A DNA stretch of 64,000 nucleotides from Verrucomicrobiia bacterium. GTDB taxonomy: Bacteria > Verrucomicrobiota > Verrucomicrobiia > Limisphaerales > JADLHS01. Of this stretch, positions 42,285-50,950 are shown piece by piece. Under the pieces are notes generated by a model. The model had not been told where the DNA came from. It did not search any database and was given only the letters and a program-made list of their open reading frames with translations. The stretch lies in contig JAMLJH010000002.1 of NCBI GenBank assembly GCA_023953615.1, positions 186,001-250,000 on the forward strand, read 5' to 3'. Each line of letters begins with the position of its first letter. The stretch's first letter is position 1. The position numbers and the translations under genes are program-made.

Positions 42285-43625
42285 ATGAACACACAAGAAA
42301 CCAACATCACGCCGGTCTCTCGTCGGCGCTTCCTGAAAAACTCCAGTCTGGCGACGGCCTCGGCCGTGGCCGCCATGAGTTTTCCCAACATTTTACACGC
42401 GCAAACCAAGCCGGAATTCAAGGCGGTCATTGTGGGCTTGGGCGGACGCGGAACCGGTGCGGGAGGTAATTTTTTGGAGGCGGCCAAGACCCTTGGAGTC
42501 AACGCCACCATCGTTGGCTTGGCTGATCTCTTTCCCGGTCAGATTGGCGCGTGCCGCCAAACCTTGAGCAAAGTGGGCGTCGAAGTGCCCACCGCCAATT
42601 GTTTCTCGGGATTCGACGCTTACTTGAAGGCGATCAATTTGCCGGGCGTCAACTACGTCATTCTGGCGACGCCGCCGGGATTCCGCCCCGCGCAGTTCAC
42701 GGCCGCGATTGCCGCCGGCAAACATGTGTTCACTGAAAAGCCGGTGGCCGTGGATGGTCCTGGCGCGCGGATGATGTACGCGGCTGGAGAGGTGGCTAAA
42801 AAGAAGGGACTCAAAGTGGTGTCGGGAACGCAACGTCGCCATCACTACGCCTACCAGGAAACCATCAAGCGAATTCAGGACGGGGCAATTGGTGACGTGA
42901 CCGCCTTGCGCGTTTACTGGGTCAATGGAAATCCGATCTGGCATCGCGGAGTGCAAGGCAACAGCGATTTGGAACGACAAATCCATAACTGGTATCACTA
43001 CATCTGGTTGTGCGCGGATCACATCGTGGAGCAACACGTGCATAACATTGACGTGGGCAACTGGGTCATGGGTAATCAACATCCAATCCGGGCCTGGGGC
43101 ATGGGCGCGCGGCAGCAACTTGGCGATAAGCCGGGTGAGATTTGGGACAACTTCGCGGTGGAATTCGAGTACGAAAACGGGGTGCGCATGCACAGTTACT
43201 GCGGCCAGATCAAACGCGAGTTCTCGGCCGTCCGTGAAGCGGTGGTGGGTTGCACTGGTTGGTCGGATCCGGCGGGCAGCATCCGGCCCAACGCCGGCAA
43301 AGCCTGGCGTTATGACGGCAAGCGCACCCCGGAATACATGCAGGAACATGCGGACTTGATCCAGGCGATCATTTCCGACACCGAGCTTAATGAAGTTGAA
43401 CAGGTGACCAACAGCACGCTGACGGCGATCATGGGTCGCGAAGCGGCTTACAGTGGCGCGGTGGTGGAATGGGATGATATGAAGGCTTCCACTTTTGCCT
43501 ACGGTCCGGAGCAGCTTTACAAGGACGCCAGCAAGATGGAGTTCGGTCCGTTCCGCACGCTCAAGCCGCCGATGCCCAGCGAGCACGATATTTTCAGCAA
43601 TCCGCCCCAGGTGCCGGTGGTTTAA
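42285..43625 (+). CDS. Tat-exported Gfo/Idh/MocA-family oxidoreductase
   Basis: The 446-residue protein has a twin-arginine signal ('SRRRFLKNSSLATASAVAAM', residues 12-31). The Rossmann motif 'KAVIVGLGGRGTGAGG' follows, and the family motif 'VFTEKPVAVDG' carries the catalytic-region Lys-Pro. The C-terminal half is the usual Gfo/Idh alpha/beta domain ('HNWYHYIWLCADHIVEQHVH', with the catalytic-type His). Members oxidise sugars and cyclitols with NAD(P) and can cleave glycosidic bonds. Export with bound cofactor explains the Tat signal. The gene lies downstream of the SUMF1 lipoprotein. A strong terminator follows. Confidence 0.92.
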   Translation: MNTQETNITPVSRRRFLKNSSLATASAVAAMSFPNILHAQTKPEFKAVIVGLGGRGTGAGGNFLEAAKTLGVNATIVGLADLFPGQIGACRQTLSKVGVEVPTANCFSGFDAYLKAINLPGVNYVILATPPGFRPAQFTAAIAAGKHVFTEKPVAVDGPGARMMYAAGEVAKKKGLKVVSGTQRRHHYAYQETIKRIQDGAIGDVTALRVYWVNGNPIWHRGVQGNSDLERQIHNWYHYIWLCADHIVEQHVHNIDVGNWVMGNQHPIRAWGMGARQQLGDKPGEIWDNFAVEFEYENGVRMHSYCGQIKREFSAVREAVVGCTGWSDPAGSIRPNAGKAWRYDGKRTPEYMQEHADLIQAIISDTELNEVEQVTNSTLTAIMGREAAYSGAVVEWDDMKASTFAYGPEQLYKDASKMEFGPFRTLKPPMPSEHDIFSNPPQVPVV

Positions 43626-43674
43626 CCGTTCCGCGGTTAAGCGTGCGGCGCGGTTGCCGGGCGGTCGGTTTCAC

Positions 43675-43717
43675 GTGGCGCAATGACTTGGTTTCACGTC
43701 ATTGCGCCACTTTGCTT
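43675..43717 (+). terminator. Strong Rho-independent terminator
   Basis: A perfect 13-base inverted repeat GTGGCGCAATGAC / GTCATTGCGCCAC with a 10-base loop, followed by TTTGCTTTTC, lies 50 bp after the Gfo/Idh stop. Confidence 0.85.
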
Positions 43718-43822
43718 TTCCTGGCTGGGCCGAGTTCGATGAATCTGTCCGTACGTGGCACATTTCGTGCATTTGACCGCCTGATTCGCAGTGCTGTTGT
43801 TCCGGGCCTGCAATCGTGGAAC

Positions 43823-44617
43823 ATGAAAAACGACATGACTGCCAATCGCCTTCTATTCTGGCTCGGGATGGGAATGCTGTGTTTTATCGGCTCGATTCCG
43901 GGTCGCGCTGCGGATCGGCAGCTTCCTTACCTTAAAAGTGAGACAACGACTTACAGCAATGTGACAGTTTACAGCCAGACCGAGCGCGACCTGTATATTC
44001 ATCATGATGGCGGGTTGGAGAACATCCGCATCAGTGATCTGGACGAGGAGTCGTTGCGCGCGTTGGGGCTGAAGACCGAACCGAAAGAATCGCCCTCAGC
44101 CATTTTGCTCGTGAGAGCGAAGGATGTCTCGACCGCCGTGACGCACCTGACCGACTCCATCGGCAACGTCAATTCCACGAACTTCTCCGCCTGGTTGACG
44201 CAACTGCGCCAGGACCCGCAACAACTTGTTCCGGCGGGCTGGGGATGGAACATCTTGGCCGCCCTGGGTTTGATTTACTTGTTGGTTTGCCTGGGATTGC
44301 GGACCATCTGTCGCAACGCCGGCGCCCCGGCGGGCGCGTTGATTTTTGTGCCCTTGTTACAACTGTTGCCGTTGCTGCGGGCGGCGCGGATGCCGCTCTG
44401 GGGCTTCATCCTGTTTTTCATTCCGGTGGTAAACATCGGCATGCAAGTCTGGTGGTCCTTCGCCATCGTCAAAGCCTGCGGCAAAGGGGTGGGCACGGCC
44501 ATCGCGCTCCTGCTGCCCGTGGTGAACTTGTTGGCCTTCATTTATCTGGCGGTTTCCAAAGGAACTGCTCCGACTGAAGCCGTGATCGCCGCGGACCCGA
44601 TTCCCAATCAAGCCTAA
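43823..44617 (+). CDS. DUF5684-like membrane protein
   Basis: The 264-residue protein has a signal peptide or first helix (MKNDMTANRLLFWLGMGMLC), a short exported domain ('TYSNVTVYSQTERDLYIHHD') and then four hydrophobic helices from about residue 140 with the pattern of DUF5684: 'GALIFVPLLQLLPLLRAARM', 'ILFFIPVVNIGMQVWWSFAI' and 'CGKGVGTAIALLLPVVNLLA'. The start at 43823 gives a credible signal; in-frame ATGs upstream add no domain. No function is known for the family. The stop codon TAA is the first triplet of a dispersed repeat (44615). Confidence 0.75.
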   Translation: MKNDMTANRLLFWLGMGMLCFIGSIPGRAADRQLPYLKSETTTYSNVTVYSQTERDLYIHHDGGLENIRISDLDEESLRALGLKTEPKESPSAILLVRAKDVSTAVTHLTDSIGNVNSTNFSAWLTQLRQDPQQLVPAGWGWNILAALGLIYLLVCLGLRTICRNAGAPAGALIFVPLLQLLPLLRAARMPLWGFILFFIPVVNIGMQVWWSFAIVKACGKGVGTAIALLLPVVNLLAFIYLAVSKGTAPTEAVIAADPIPNQA

Positions 44618-44706
44618 GCCGGAACGATTCGATTGGAGTTTGGGTGGAACGGGACACTGGCCTGTTCGGTCGGGCTACCAGCCCGGCAGTCGAACGCCAA
44701 GAGTGT
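44615..44706. repeat. Dispersed stop-codon-linked hairpin repeat (copy 1)
   Basis: From the TAA stop of the preceding gene the sequence reads TAAGCCGGAACGATTCGATT and continues through GGAACGGGACACTGGCCTGT and CGGGCTACCAGCCCG hairpins to about 44706. Related copies lie at 52515-52615, 53847-53947 and 57578-57636 (inverted). Confidence 0.75.
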
Positions 44707-44878
44707 GAACCCGATGGTGTGCGATCTCTGTGCGCTCGACTGGGCGGCAGGTTGCCGCCCAGAACGGCCAAGTTGGCCGTTCCACCCGGACCAACTGCAA
44801 AGTTTCCCCTTCCGTCTGACGCAAAATCATCAACGCGCAAAAGCTCCGGATCGAGGCGGCATTTGAAGTGCTTTGGTA

Positions 44879-45775
44879 ATGATGCGGATTAAACGCCCAG
44901 TTATGCGCTTTCAAATTCTGACTCTGGCCACAATCATCAGCATCGCCAGCGCCTGGTCCATCCGGGCCGACGTCACGGGGAATCCTTTGTTCGATGGCTG
45001 GACGACTTACGGAAATTCTCTGGCCAGTGGCACTTACGTGTTCGGCTCGGCCAACTACAGTTATCAAACTTTCGGCATGGGTTTGCTGGTGGAAGCCGGG
45101 TCCAATTTGGAAATCAGCGACGGGCTTTATTCCTGGGACGTGGGCGACCACATTCTCGCCGTCGGCGGCATTCTGCAAGCGCCCGGCGACCTGGGATGGG
45201 CCGTCACCGGCTTGTCCATCAACTCGCGTCTGGCCAGCGTTGGCGGTCCCAAGTTGCAGGTGAAATTTGGCACGAGTGCCGCCACCTGGTCGCCAAGCAC
45301 CATCGCCCCGGGCAGTGGCAATGGCAGCAGCGGCTCTGGCGCGAGTGGCGGTCGAATTCAAATTTCGACCTCGGGGTATATGTCATTGACCAGTACTCCT
45401 TATGCTTGGGACCTGAACTCCGGCCAGCTCCTCGTGCCCACGGCCGATCACATTGTATGGTCGGGTGGCACCTTGGATGAGCGCGTGGCTCGAATGATTT
45501 GGAACTTCGATCACGACACTGGCGAGGTCGGCAGTTGGGAGTTGCTCTTGAATGTCTCGTTGGTCAACGAATTGAATCCTGATTACCAGGGGTTGCTGCC
45601 AGACTTTGGTGATTTCGCCATCATGACGGTGCAGGATGGGGATAACGCTTACACCGATGCGCTGGTCGCGATTATGACCATCCCCGAGCCAACCACCACG
45701 CAATTGTTCGTCCTGATGCTCGCGCCCTGGGTGCTGCGAAAACTTCGTGCGGCGCGGCCCGGTTCCGCCGCGTAA
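44879..45775 (+). CDS. PEP-CTERM sorted secreted protein
   Basis: The 298-residue protein has an N-terminal signal peptide ('RFQILTLATIISIASAWSIR', ending ADV) and a C-terminal PEP-CTERM sorting signal: 'IPEPTTTQLFVLMLAPWVL' followed by basic residues 'RKLRAAR'. Such proteins are sorted by exosortase to the surface. The mature domain is beta-rich with a Gly/Ser-rich region ('GSGNGSSGSGASGG'). No domain is recognised. The start is uncertain: ATGs at 44879, 44882 and 44903 are all in frame and no clear ribosome site decides. Confidence 0.8.
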   Translation: MMRIKRPVMRFQILTLATIISIASAWSIRADVTGNPLFDGWTTYGNSLASGTYVFGSANYSYQTFGMGLLVEAGSNLEISDGLYSWDVGDHILAVGGILQAPGDLGWAVTGLSINSRLASVGGPKLQVKFGTSAATWSPSTIAPGSGNGSSGSGASGGRIQISTSGYMSLTSTPYAWDLNSGQLLVPTADHIVWSGGTLDERVARMIWNFDHDTGEVGSWELLLNVSLVNELNPDYQGLLPDFGDFAIMTVQDGDNAYTDALVAIMTIPEPTTTQLFVLMLAPWVLRKLRAARPGSAA

Positions 45776-45800
45776 GGGCGCGGGGCCATTCCCCGTCTGA

Positions 45801-47465
45801 TCAAGGTGTCGGCGGTTTGGTTGGCGTGTGCGGATCGTAATGGGCGCGAATCCCGCCGGTCAGACTCTGAACCTGAAATCCATTCTGCGCCAGAATGCGC
45901 GCCGCGAAGTAGGACGTTTTACCCAGCGCACAAACCGTCACCACGAGACGGTTGCGATCCAGTTCCTGGAGCCGTCCCCGCAGCGCTCCCAGCGGAATGT
46001 TGATGACTTCACGGTGCGGCACCGGATGGCTCTTGGCCAGCACCGGCGGGCGCACATCAAGAATCTGCGCGTTCGGATCATCAGGGAGTTCTTCCACCGG
46101 CGCTACGAGTCCATCGCGGGTGTTGCCCGCGGCGAAGCCCGCGAGGTTGATGATGTCTTTCGCCGCGCCGAACGGCGGCGCATAGGCCAGTTCCAACTGG
46201 GCCAGATCTTCAATCGTCAATTCGCCGGTGATGGCCGTGGCCAGCACGTCCAGGCGCTTGTCCACGCCCGCCGCGCCGCTGACTTGCGCGCCCAAAATGC
46301 GGCCCGTATCCGGCGCCCAAATGAGTTTGAGCAACAGTAATTTCGCGTCGGGATAATAATTCGCGTGGTGATGCGCGTTGACGAGCACCGAACGGTACGC
46401 GCGTCCGGCCGCTTGTAACCGCTTCTCGGACCAACCGGTGATTCCGGCCGCCACATCGAATGCGCGCACAATGGCTGTGCCCAACGCGCCGGGATAAGGT
46501 CGCGTCTGCGTGGGACAAAAAATATGATCCGCCGCAAGGCGGCCCTGGCGGTTGGCGGGGCCGCCGAGGGGCACGGCGGAGATTTCGCGAGTCACGAAAT
46601 CCTCCACCGCCACCGCGTCACCAGCGGCATAAATATCCGGATTGCTGGTCTGCATGAAAGCGTTCACGCGGATGTGTCCGCTCTTGTGCAGCGCCAGATC
46701 GGCGTTCCGCGCCAATGCCGAGTCCGGACGGACGCCGATGCTGAGCACCACCAAATCCGCTTCCAGCGTGCGCCCCGACTTAAGGTGGCAAGTCAGCGCG
46801 TTACCACTGGTAAAATGGTCAATGCCATCGCCTAAAATCAGTTCCACCCCGTGCCGCCGCAGTTCGTCCTCCATCAATCCGATCATGATGGGGTCGAGTT
46901 GAGGGAGCACCTGTTGTTGCTGTTCGACCAGCGTAACCTGCTTGCCCAGACGCGCGAGTTGTTCGGTCATTTCCAGGCCGATGAAACCGGCGCCGATGAC
47001 CGCCACGCGCTGCGCCGTCGTAGCGGCGGCTTTGATGCGATCCATGTCCGACAACGAGCGCAGCGTGAACACGCGCGGGTCATCCATTCCCGGCAGGTCG
47101 GGGCGTATCGGCACCGCGCCGGGCGCCAGCACCAGTTTGTCGTAGTCAATCCACTCGATGTGACCCGTTGCAAGATTGCTCAGTTGCACCCGCTTTCCGG
47201 ACCGGTCAATGGCCACCGCTTCCGTGTTGGTGCGCACTTCAAGATTGAGCGTGGCTTTTAACAGGGCGGGCGTTTGCACCGCGAGCGCGTCGCGCTGCTT
47301 GATTTCGCCCCCGATGAAATACGGCAAACCACAGTTGGCGAAGGAAACGTCCGGACCGCGCTCGATCAGCGTGATGTGCGCCGACTCGCTCAGACGTCGG
47401 GCCCGCGCCGCACAAGAAGCTCCGGCGGCAACACCGCCGATGATGACCAGTTTGGTTGCATTCAT
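45801..47465 (-). CDS. CoA-disulfide reductase with C-terminal rhodanese domain
   Basis: The 554-residue protein has an FAD motif 'KLVIIGGVAAGASCAARARR', the single redox cysteine in 'FANCGLPYFIGG' (C45), an NAD(P) motif 'RVAVIGAGFIGLEMTEQLAR' and 'PDIYAAGDAV'. From about 440 on lies a rhodanese domain with 'VTVCALGKTSYFAARIL', its catalytic Cys kept. This is the CoADR-RHD architecture, which reduces CoA disulfide or persulfides with NAD(P)H and helps in thiol and sulfur balance. The gene is convergent with the PEP-CTERM gene (25 bp apart, with a short GC hairpin). Confidence 0.92.
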   Translation of the reverse strand: MNATKLVIIGGVAAGASCAARARRLSESAHITLIERGPDVSFANCGLPYFIGGEIKQRDALAVQTPALLKATLNLEVRTNTEAVAIDRSGKRVQLSNLATGHIEWIDYDKLVLAPGAVPIRPDLPGMDDPRVFTLRSLSDMDRIKAAATTAQRVAVIGAGFIGLEMTEQLARLGKQVTLVEQQQQVLPQLDPIMIGLMEDELRRHGVELILGDGIDHFTSGNALTCHLKSGRTLEADLVVLSIGVRPDSALARNADLALHKSGHIRVNAFMQTSNPDIYAAGDAVAVEDFVTREISAVPLGGPANRQGRLAADHIFCPTQTRPYPGALGTAIVRAFDVAAGITGWSEKRLQAAGRAYRSVLVNAHHHANYYPDAKLLLLKLIWAPDTGRILGAQVSGAAGVDKRLDVLATAITGELTIEDLAQLELAYAPPFGAAKDIINLAGFAAGNTRDGLVAPVEELPDDPNAQILDVRPPVLAKSHPVPHREVINIPLGALRGRLQELDRNRLVVTVCALGKTSYFAARILAQNGFQVQSLTGGIRAHYDPHTPTKPPTP

Positions 47466-47992
47466 GCCTCTATTTGTAGCGGGTTAAGTAGAAATCGCCA
47501 AGCGATTGTCCCGGCTGTGGCGGCTGGTCGGATGCTGCCATTGCGAGTCTGCGGATGATTGGCGATTGGAAGGCAACAATCCTTCCGACGCGCAACGGGT
47601 AAAATCAGGAATAGGGTTGCTTTATGAACCGAGGGCAGGGGAGCGACGCTAGAGCATTTTAAGTATTCCTATAACCGCCGGCATGACGCAACGGGCCTCG
47701 CAACTTCAAGCCAAGCGTTGGGGTCAAACTAACGACCGCCAATTGGTTCGGGACGAGCACCGGCGCGACCGCGCCTTGGACTGCGGCAGTCCTCTGCCGC
47801 TGTGGAATCATCGGCCCGCGACCGGAAAGCGGCAGAAGACTGCCGCAGTCCAAAACCTCGCGGGCAGAGGCGCCATTCCCCATTCGGGCTTCCACCTTCA
47901 TTGGGTTACACTCGTTCGGTTCAACGGCTACAACTTTAATTAAACCGCTATATTCGCGAGCGTTGAGATTTTTATGATCGCGACAAATCTCG
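47466..47992. other. Intergenic region with a long palindrome
   Basis: About 527 bases without a credible gene, although the ORF-like frames at 47659-47943 cover the palindrome at 47776-47853. Nothing else recognisable is present. Confidence 0.5.
47776..47853. repeat. 26-bp-arm palindrome (GGACTGCGGCAG type)
   Basis: Arms 47776-47801 and 47828-47853 are inverse copies with one mismatch (TTGGACTGCGGCAGTC.TCTG); the 26-base loop carries GC-rich sequence. It looks like a short mobile palindrome rather than a terminator, since its loop is long and no T-run follows. Confidence 0.75.
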
Positions 47993-48949
47993 TCAGCTTA
48001 ACCGACGCAGAAAGGCGATTTCTTTTCGCAGAATCTCAGCCGTCTCGTTTTTGGCAAATCGTCCGAGCGACTCATTCTCCACACAGAGATCCCCGGTGTA
48101 ACCGGCCTGACGCAGGTCCGCCACAATGCGGTTGAAATCCAAATCGCCTTCATACAGCGGGCAACAATATTTGGCATACTCCCAGCCCATCTGGCGCTTC
48201 ACGTTGCGTTGGTCGGCGGGGTAATTGATGTTCTTGCAATGCGTATGCACCGCGTGGGGCGCGAAACGCTGGTAGATTTGGTAAACTTCGTCCAACGGAT
48301 GACCCCACCAATAAAGATTCGCGGTGTCCAGCGTGATGCCGAGCTGGCGCGAACCGACGCCGTCGAGAATCTGCTCCATGATGGCGGGATCGTTGGTGGC
48401 GCGTCCGTGGTTCTCGATGCCATAACGCACCTTGGCGCCCTTGGTCGCGTCGCAAAGCTGGCGACAAGCCTTGGTGGCGAAAGCTGGAAATTCCTCCAGT
48501 TTCAAGGCGCGCGGCACGACATCAATACGAATGGCCGGGACGCCCAGTTCATCGGCCGCCGCCGCCAGGCGCGTACAAAGTTCGATTTCCTTCTCGAGCC
48601 GTTGATCAAACTTGTTGTGCATGCAGAAGGCGCCAATGCGTCGTCCGTTCGCTTTAAGATCCGCCTTGAGCGCGGCAATTCCCGCTGCGTTGCCGACGGT
48701 GTATTTTTTGCCAGGCGCCGTGAAAGAGGAGAGCGCGAGGTCGTCGTCCACCTCGGCTTCAAAGCAATCGGCGTTCAGCAGTTTCAGCGCGTTCCAACCA
48801 TCCGTCGGATCAGCGGATTTCAGGTGAACATCGCGCACACCAACGAGCCATTTCGTTGGCTCCGCGGCGCGGAGCTGGTGTGGGATATTGGTTGCGCTGG
48901 CGGCGAGAGCAGCCGTGACGGTGGTTTTGATAAAATGACGACGATTCAT
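47993..48949 (-). CDS. Tat-exported TIM-barrel sugar isomerase/epimerase-like protein
   Basis: The 318-residue protein has a twin-arginine signal 'NRRHFIKTTVTAALAASATN' and a xylose-isomerase-like TIM barrel ('FCMHNKFDQRLEKEIELC', 'VPAIRIDVVPRAL', 'RYGIENHGRATNDP', 'LGITLDTANLYWWGHPLDEV', 'HTHCKNINY', 'LCVENES'). The Glu (IENHG), Asp (LDTAN), His (THCKN) and Glu (VENES) are in the metal-ligand places of this fold. It may act on sugar or inositol derivatives in the periplasm. The substrate cannot be read from sequence. Confidence 0.85.
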   Translation of the reverse strand: MNRRHFIKTTVTAALAASATNIPHQLRAAEPTKWLVGVRDVHLKSADPTDGWNALKLLNADCFEAEVDDDLALSSFTAPGKKYTVGNAAGIAALKADLKANGRRIGAFCMHNKFDQRLEKEIELCTRLAAAADELGVPAIRIDVVPRALKLEEFPAFATKACRQLCDATKGAKVRYGIENHGRATNDPAIMEQILDGVGSRQLGITLDTANLYWWGHPLDEVYQIYQRFAPHAVHTHCKNINYPADQRNVKRQMGWEYAKYCCPLYEGDLDFNRIVADLRQAGYTGDLCVENESLGRFAKNETAEILRKEIAFLRRLS

Positions 48950-49011
48950 TGCGCTTGAAAGTTTACTGAAAAATTTTCGGCGGTGAAAGAGCTGTGTGGT
49001 AGGCGCGGGAA

Positions 49012-49072
49012 ACCATCCGCATGGTAATAATTATGCGTACTCCAGTTGCCATTCTCGCCGTTGTAACCATCA
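49012..49072 (-). pseudogene. RHS core remnant (cassette 0)
   Basis: The minus strand encodes 'YNGENGNWSTHNYYHADG', an RHS core line, and then breaks into unrelated sequence ('FPRLPHSSF') and stops. It is preceded by the same 138-bp repeat and leader as the complete cassette at 49658, so it is a truncated cassette of the array. Confidence 0.75.
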
Positions 49073-49168
49073 CGCCGCGACTGACAACCAACGGATGAAC
49101 CGCGAACCACCCGAAATACGCGAAAGGGAATGGCAAGCGAGCAACCTGTCGTTCCCGTTCCAGTTTTC

Positions 49169-49306
49169 GCGTGGTTGGCGTATTTCGCGGTGATGATCAT
49201 TGTTTGTTGTGCCCCGTTTTATGCCCGCTGGTGAATTGCGTCAAGTGTACTCCACAACGCAAATGCAGCGCACCAGAGCGGCGCGGCAGGCGCGGGTGGC
49301 CGACCT
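49169..49306 (-). repeat. 138-bp cassette repeat, copy 1 (with candidate promoter)
   Basis: A 138-bp block nearly the same as 50751-50888 and, in part, 52899-53036. On the minus strand it reads TTGACG (49239-49244), a 17-base spacer and TAAAAC (49216-49221), then a purine-rich GGGG and an ATG at 49200. A second shared block (CAACCAACGGATGAACCGCG) lies next to it at 49085-49126. Confidence 0.8.
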
Positions 49307-49364
49307 TCTATCGAGCCGGCCAGGCGAGCCAGATTCCTTCTCACCTCTTGTGCGGGACAGCCGG

Positions 49365-49661
49365 CTATTTGCGTTTTCTCGTGAACGCCCAGACAACAAG
49401 CAAATAGCCGACTGAAATTCCGCAAGCTCCAAGGAGAAGGAGATAACTCAGCGGTTTGTGCATCTCGGGATACCGCGTTGCAATCCAGAGACAGCACCCG
49501 GCGAAAAGGGCAAATGCAACTGCGGAGTGAATCATAACTCGCCTGGGGTTTGGTCTGCCAGACAAGCGGAATTCGCCCGGTTGACACTTCCGCCGCCCGG
49601 ACAATCGAAGCTCATTCAGTTTGTGAAGCGCCGATCTAACTGTTCTGGTCAGATTACTCAT
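49365..49661 (-). CDS. Small two-helix membrane protein, candidate RHS immunity protein
   Basis: The 98-residue protein starts with ATGA overlapping the stop of the RHS tip gene at 49658. It has a basic N-terminus and two membrane helices ('IHSAVAFALFAGCCLWIA' and 'LSYLLLLGACGISVGYLLVV') with a basic tail (TRKRK). I know no family. Position right behind an RHS tip with a 4-bp overlap is the usual place of a cognate immunity gene, and a membrane protein would fit the glycine-zipper, possibly membrane-active, tip encoded upstream. Function is inferred from position. Confidence 0.65.
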   Translation of the reverse strand: MSNLTRTVRSALHKLNELRLSGRRKCQPGEFRLSGRPNPRRVMIHSAVAFALFAGCCLWIATRYPEMHKPLSYLLLLGACGISVGYLLVVWAFTRKRK

Positions 49662-50782
49662 TTGGTGAAGAGGTTCATGTAGCCGCCAACATCTTGGCCG
49701 ACGACTTCGCTCGTGCCGTAAAAGGTATATTCGCCAATCTCTCCGAGGTCACCCGCAACTGCACCAAGCCCACCGAACCCGCCTCCCAGGAACGCACCAG
49801 CTCCAATCGCGTAGGGGTCGCCACCTGTGCTCAATCCAGCAGAAGTTCCGCCTGCAACTGCTCCGCCCGCGATACCCCAGCCAACTCCGCCGACCGCTCC
49901 CGCACCTCCTGTTAGCCCCGCCAATCCGCCATTGAGTGCGCCTGTTCCCGCAGCCTTGCCCGGTTTGAAGCATGGATCTGAGAGAACGCCTGCGACAAAT
50001 CCTCCTATTGCTCCCGCAATCGCCCCCGCCCCCGCTCCAGCTACTGCTCCCGGGCCTGCACCTACTCCTGCCCCCAATGCGCCAATTCCTGCGCCGACAC
50101 CCGCTCCAGTTAATGCACCAGTGCCTGCACCGGTCGCAGCGCCGGTTAATCCATTTCCAACGCGCCCCCAAAAACTCAGCCCATACGGATCAACGAGCAG
50201 TATCGGGTTGTTCGCAACGTAGGCATAAAGGTTTGGCCCTTCCATGATCTCGGCAGGAATTCGGATATACGGATGCGATCTGAATGGAGCGATACGTTGC
50301 ACCAATTCAAAGCCAGGTTCTCCCAACGGGTCTCTGTTTAGCCACCGTTGCCAGTTGGGTGAATAGAAGCGGTAACCGTAGTAATACAGGCCGCTTCGTT
50401 CATGTTGTTCCTTGCTGCTGAACCGGTAGGTATTCGCACTCGCGTACGTCCCGCTGCTGCTCAGCGTGTTCCCATACGCGTCATACCGGTAACTCGCTCC
50501 CAACCCCTGCGCCGCAGTCATCAGGTAGGTGATGTTCCCATTCCCATCCGCATGGTAGTAGTTGTGCGTGCTCCAGTTGCCATTCCCGGCGTTGTAACCA
50601 TGCCAACCAACGGATGAACCGCGAACCACCCGAAATACGCGAAACCATTCTCCCTCTCCGCCATCGCGATGGGGGAGAGGGTTGGGGTGAGGTGGAAACC
50701 GTCTCCGCTTGAGATTACCGCGCTCCCTCGGTCCCGCTTGGATGGCGTTCGCGTGATTGGCGTATTTCGCGGTGGAGATCAT
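49658..50782 (-). CDS. Orphan RHS C-terminal cassette with glycine-zipper tip
   Basis: The 374-residue frame has a leader (1-60) made of repeat sequence, an RHS-repeat-associated core at about 61-202 ('NGNWSTHNYYHADGNGN', 'GLYYYGYRFYSPNWQRWLNR', 'GPNLYAYVANNP', 'DPYGL') and a unique tip (203-374) rich in Gly/Ala with many GxxxG-like steps ('GTGALTGAGVGAGIGALGAG'). The usual long RHS N-terminus is missing, so this is a displaced C-terminal cassette rather than a full RHS protein. The ATG at 50782 lies about 15 bases after a candidate -10 box in the 138-bp repeat. Whether it is expressed or a recombination reservoir is open. The stop overlaps the small membrane gene by 4 bp. Confidence 0.75.
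   Translation of the reverse strand: MISTAKYANHANAIQAGPRERGNLKRRRFPPHPNPLPHRDGGEGEWFRVFRVVRGSSVGWHGYNAGNGNWSTHNYYHADGNGNITYLMTAAQGLGASYRYDAYGNTLSSSGTYASANTYRFSSKEQHERSGLYYYGYRFYSPNWQRWLNRDPLGEPGFELVQRIAPFRSHPYIRIPAEIMEGPNLYAYVANNPILLVDPYGLSFWGRVGNGLTGAATGAGTGALTGAGVGAGIGALGAGVGAGPGAVAGAGAGAIAGAIGGFVAGVLSDPCFKPGKAAGTGALNGGLAGLTGGAGAVGGVGWGIAGGAVAGGTSAGLSTGGDPYAIGAGAFLGGGFGGLGAVAGDLGEIGEYTFYGTSEVVGQDVGGYMNLFTK
50652..50681. repeat. CCTCTCC-type palindrome in the RHS leader
   Basis: Imperfect inverted repeat CCCTCTCCGCCATCGCGATG / GGGGGAGAGGG, the same family as at 28480-29097. It is inside the open frame of the RHS cassette and encodes 'PHPNPLPHRDGGEGE'. Confidence 0.75.
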
Positions 50783-50888
50783 TGTTTGTTGTGCCTCGTT
50801 TTACGCCCGCTGGTGAATTGCGTCAAGTGTACTCCACAACGCAAATGCAGCGCACCAGAGCGGCGCGGCAGGCGCGGGTGGCCGACCT
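50751..50888 (-). repeat. 138-bp cassette repeat, copy 2 (with candidate promoter)
   Basis: Near-identical to 49169-49306. Minus-strand -35 TTGACG at 50821-50826, 17-base spacer, -10 TAAAAC at 50798-50803, then GAGG and the ATG at 50782 that opens the RHS cassette. The companion block is at 50604-50645. Confidence 0.8.
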
Positions 50889-50950
50889 ATTCCAGCGCGG
50901 CCTCAGTGCCGCTAGATTCTTTCACACCGTTTGGCGAAATAGCCGTAAAA

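Noticed and set aside
49827..50222. Pro/Ala-rich plus-strand frame (131 codons)
   Set aside because: It is the reverse complement of the Gly/Ala-rich RHS tip.
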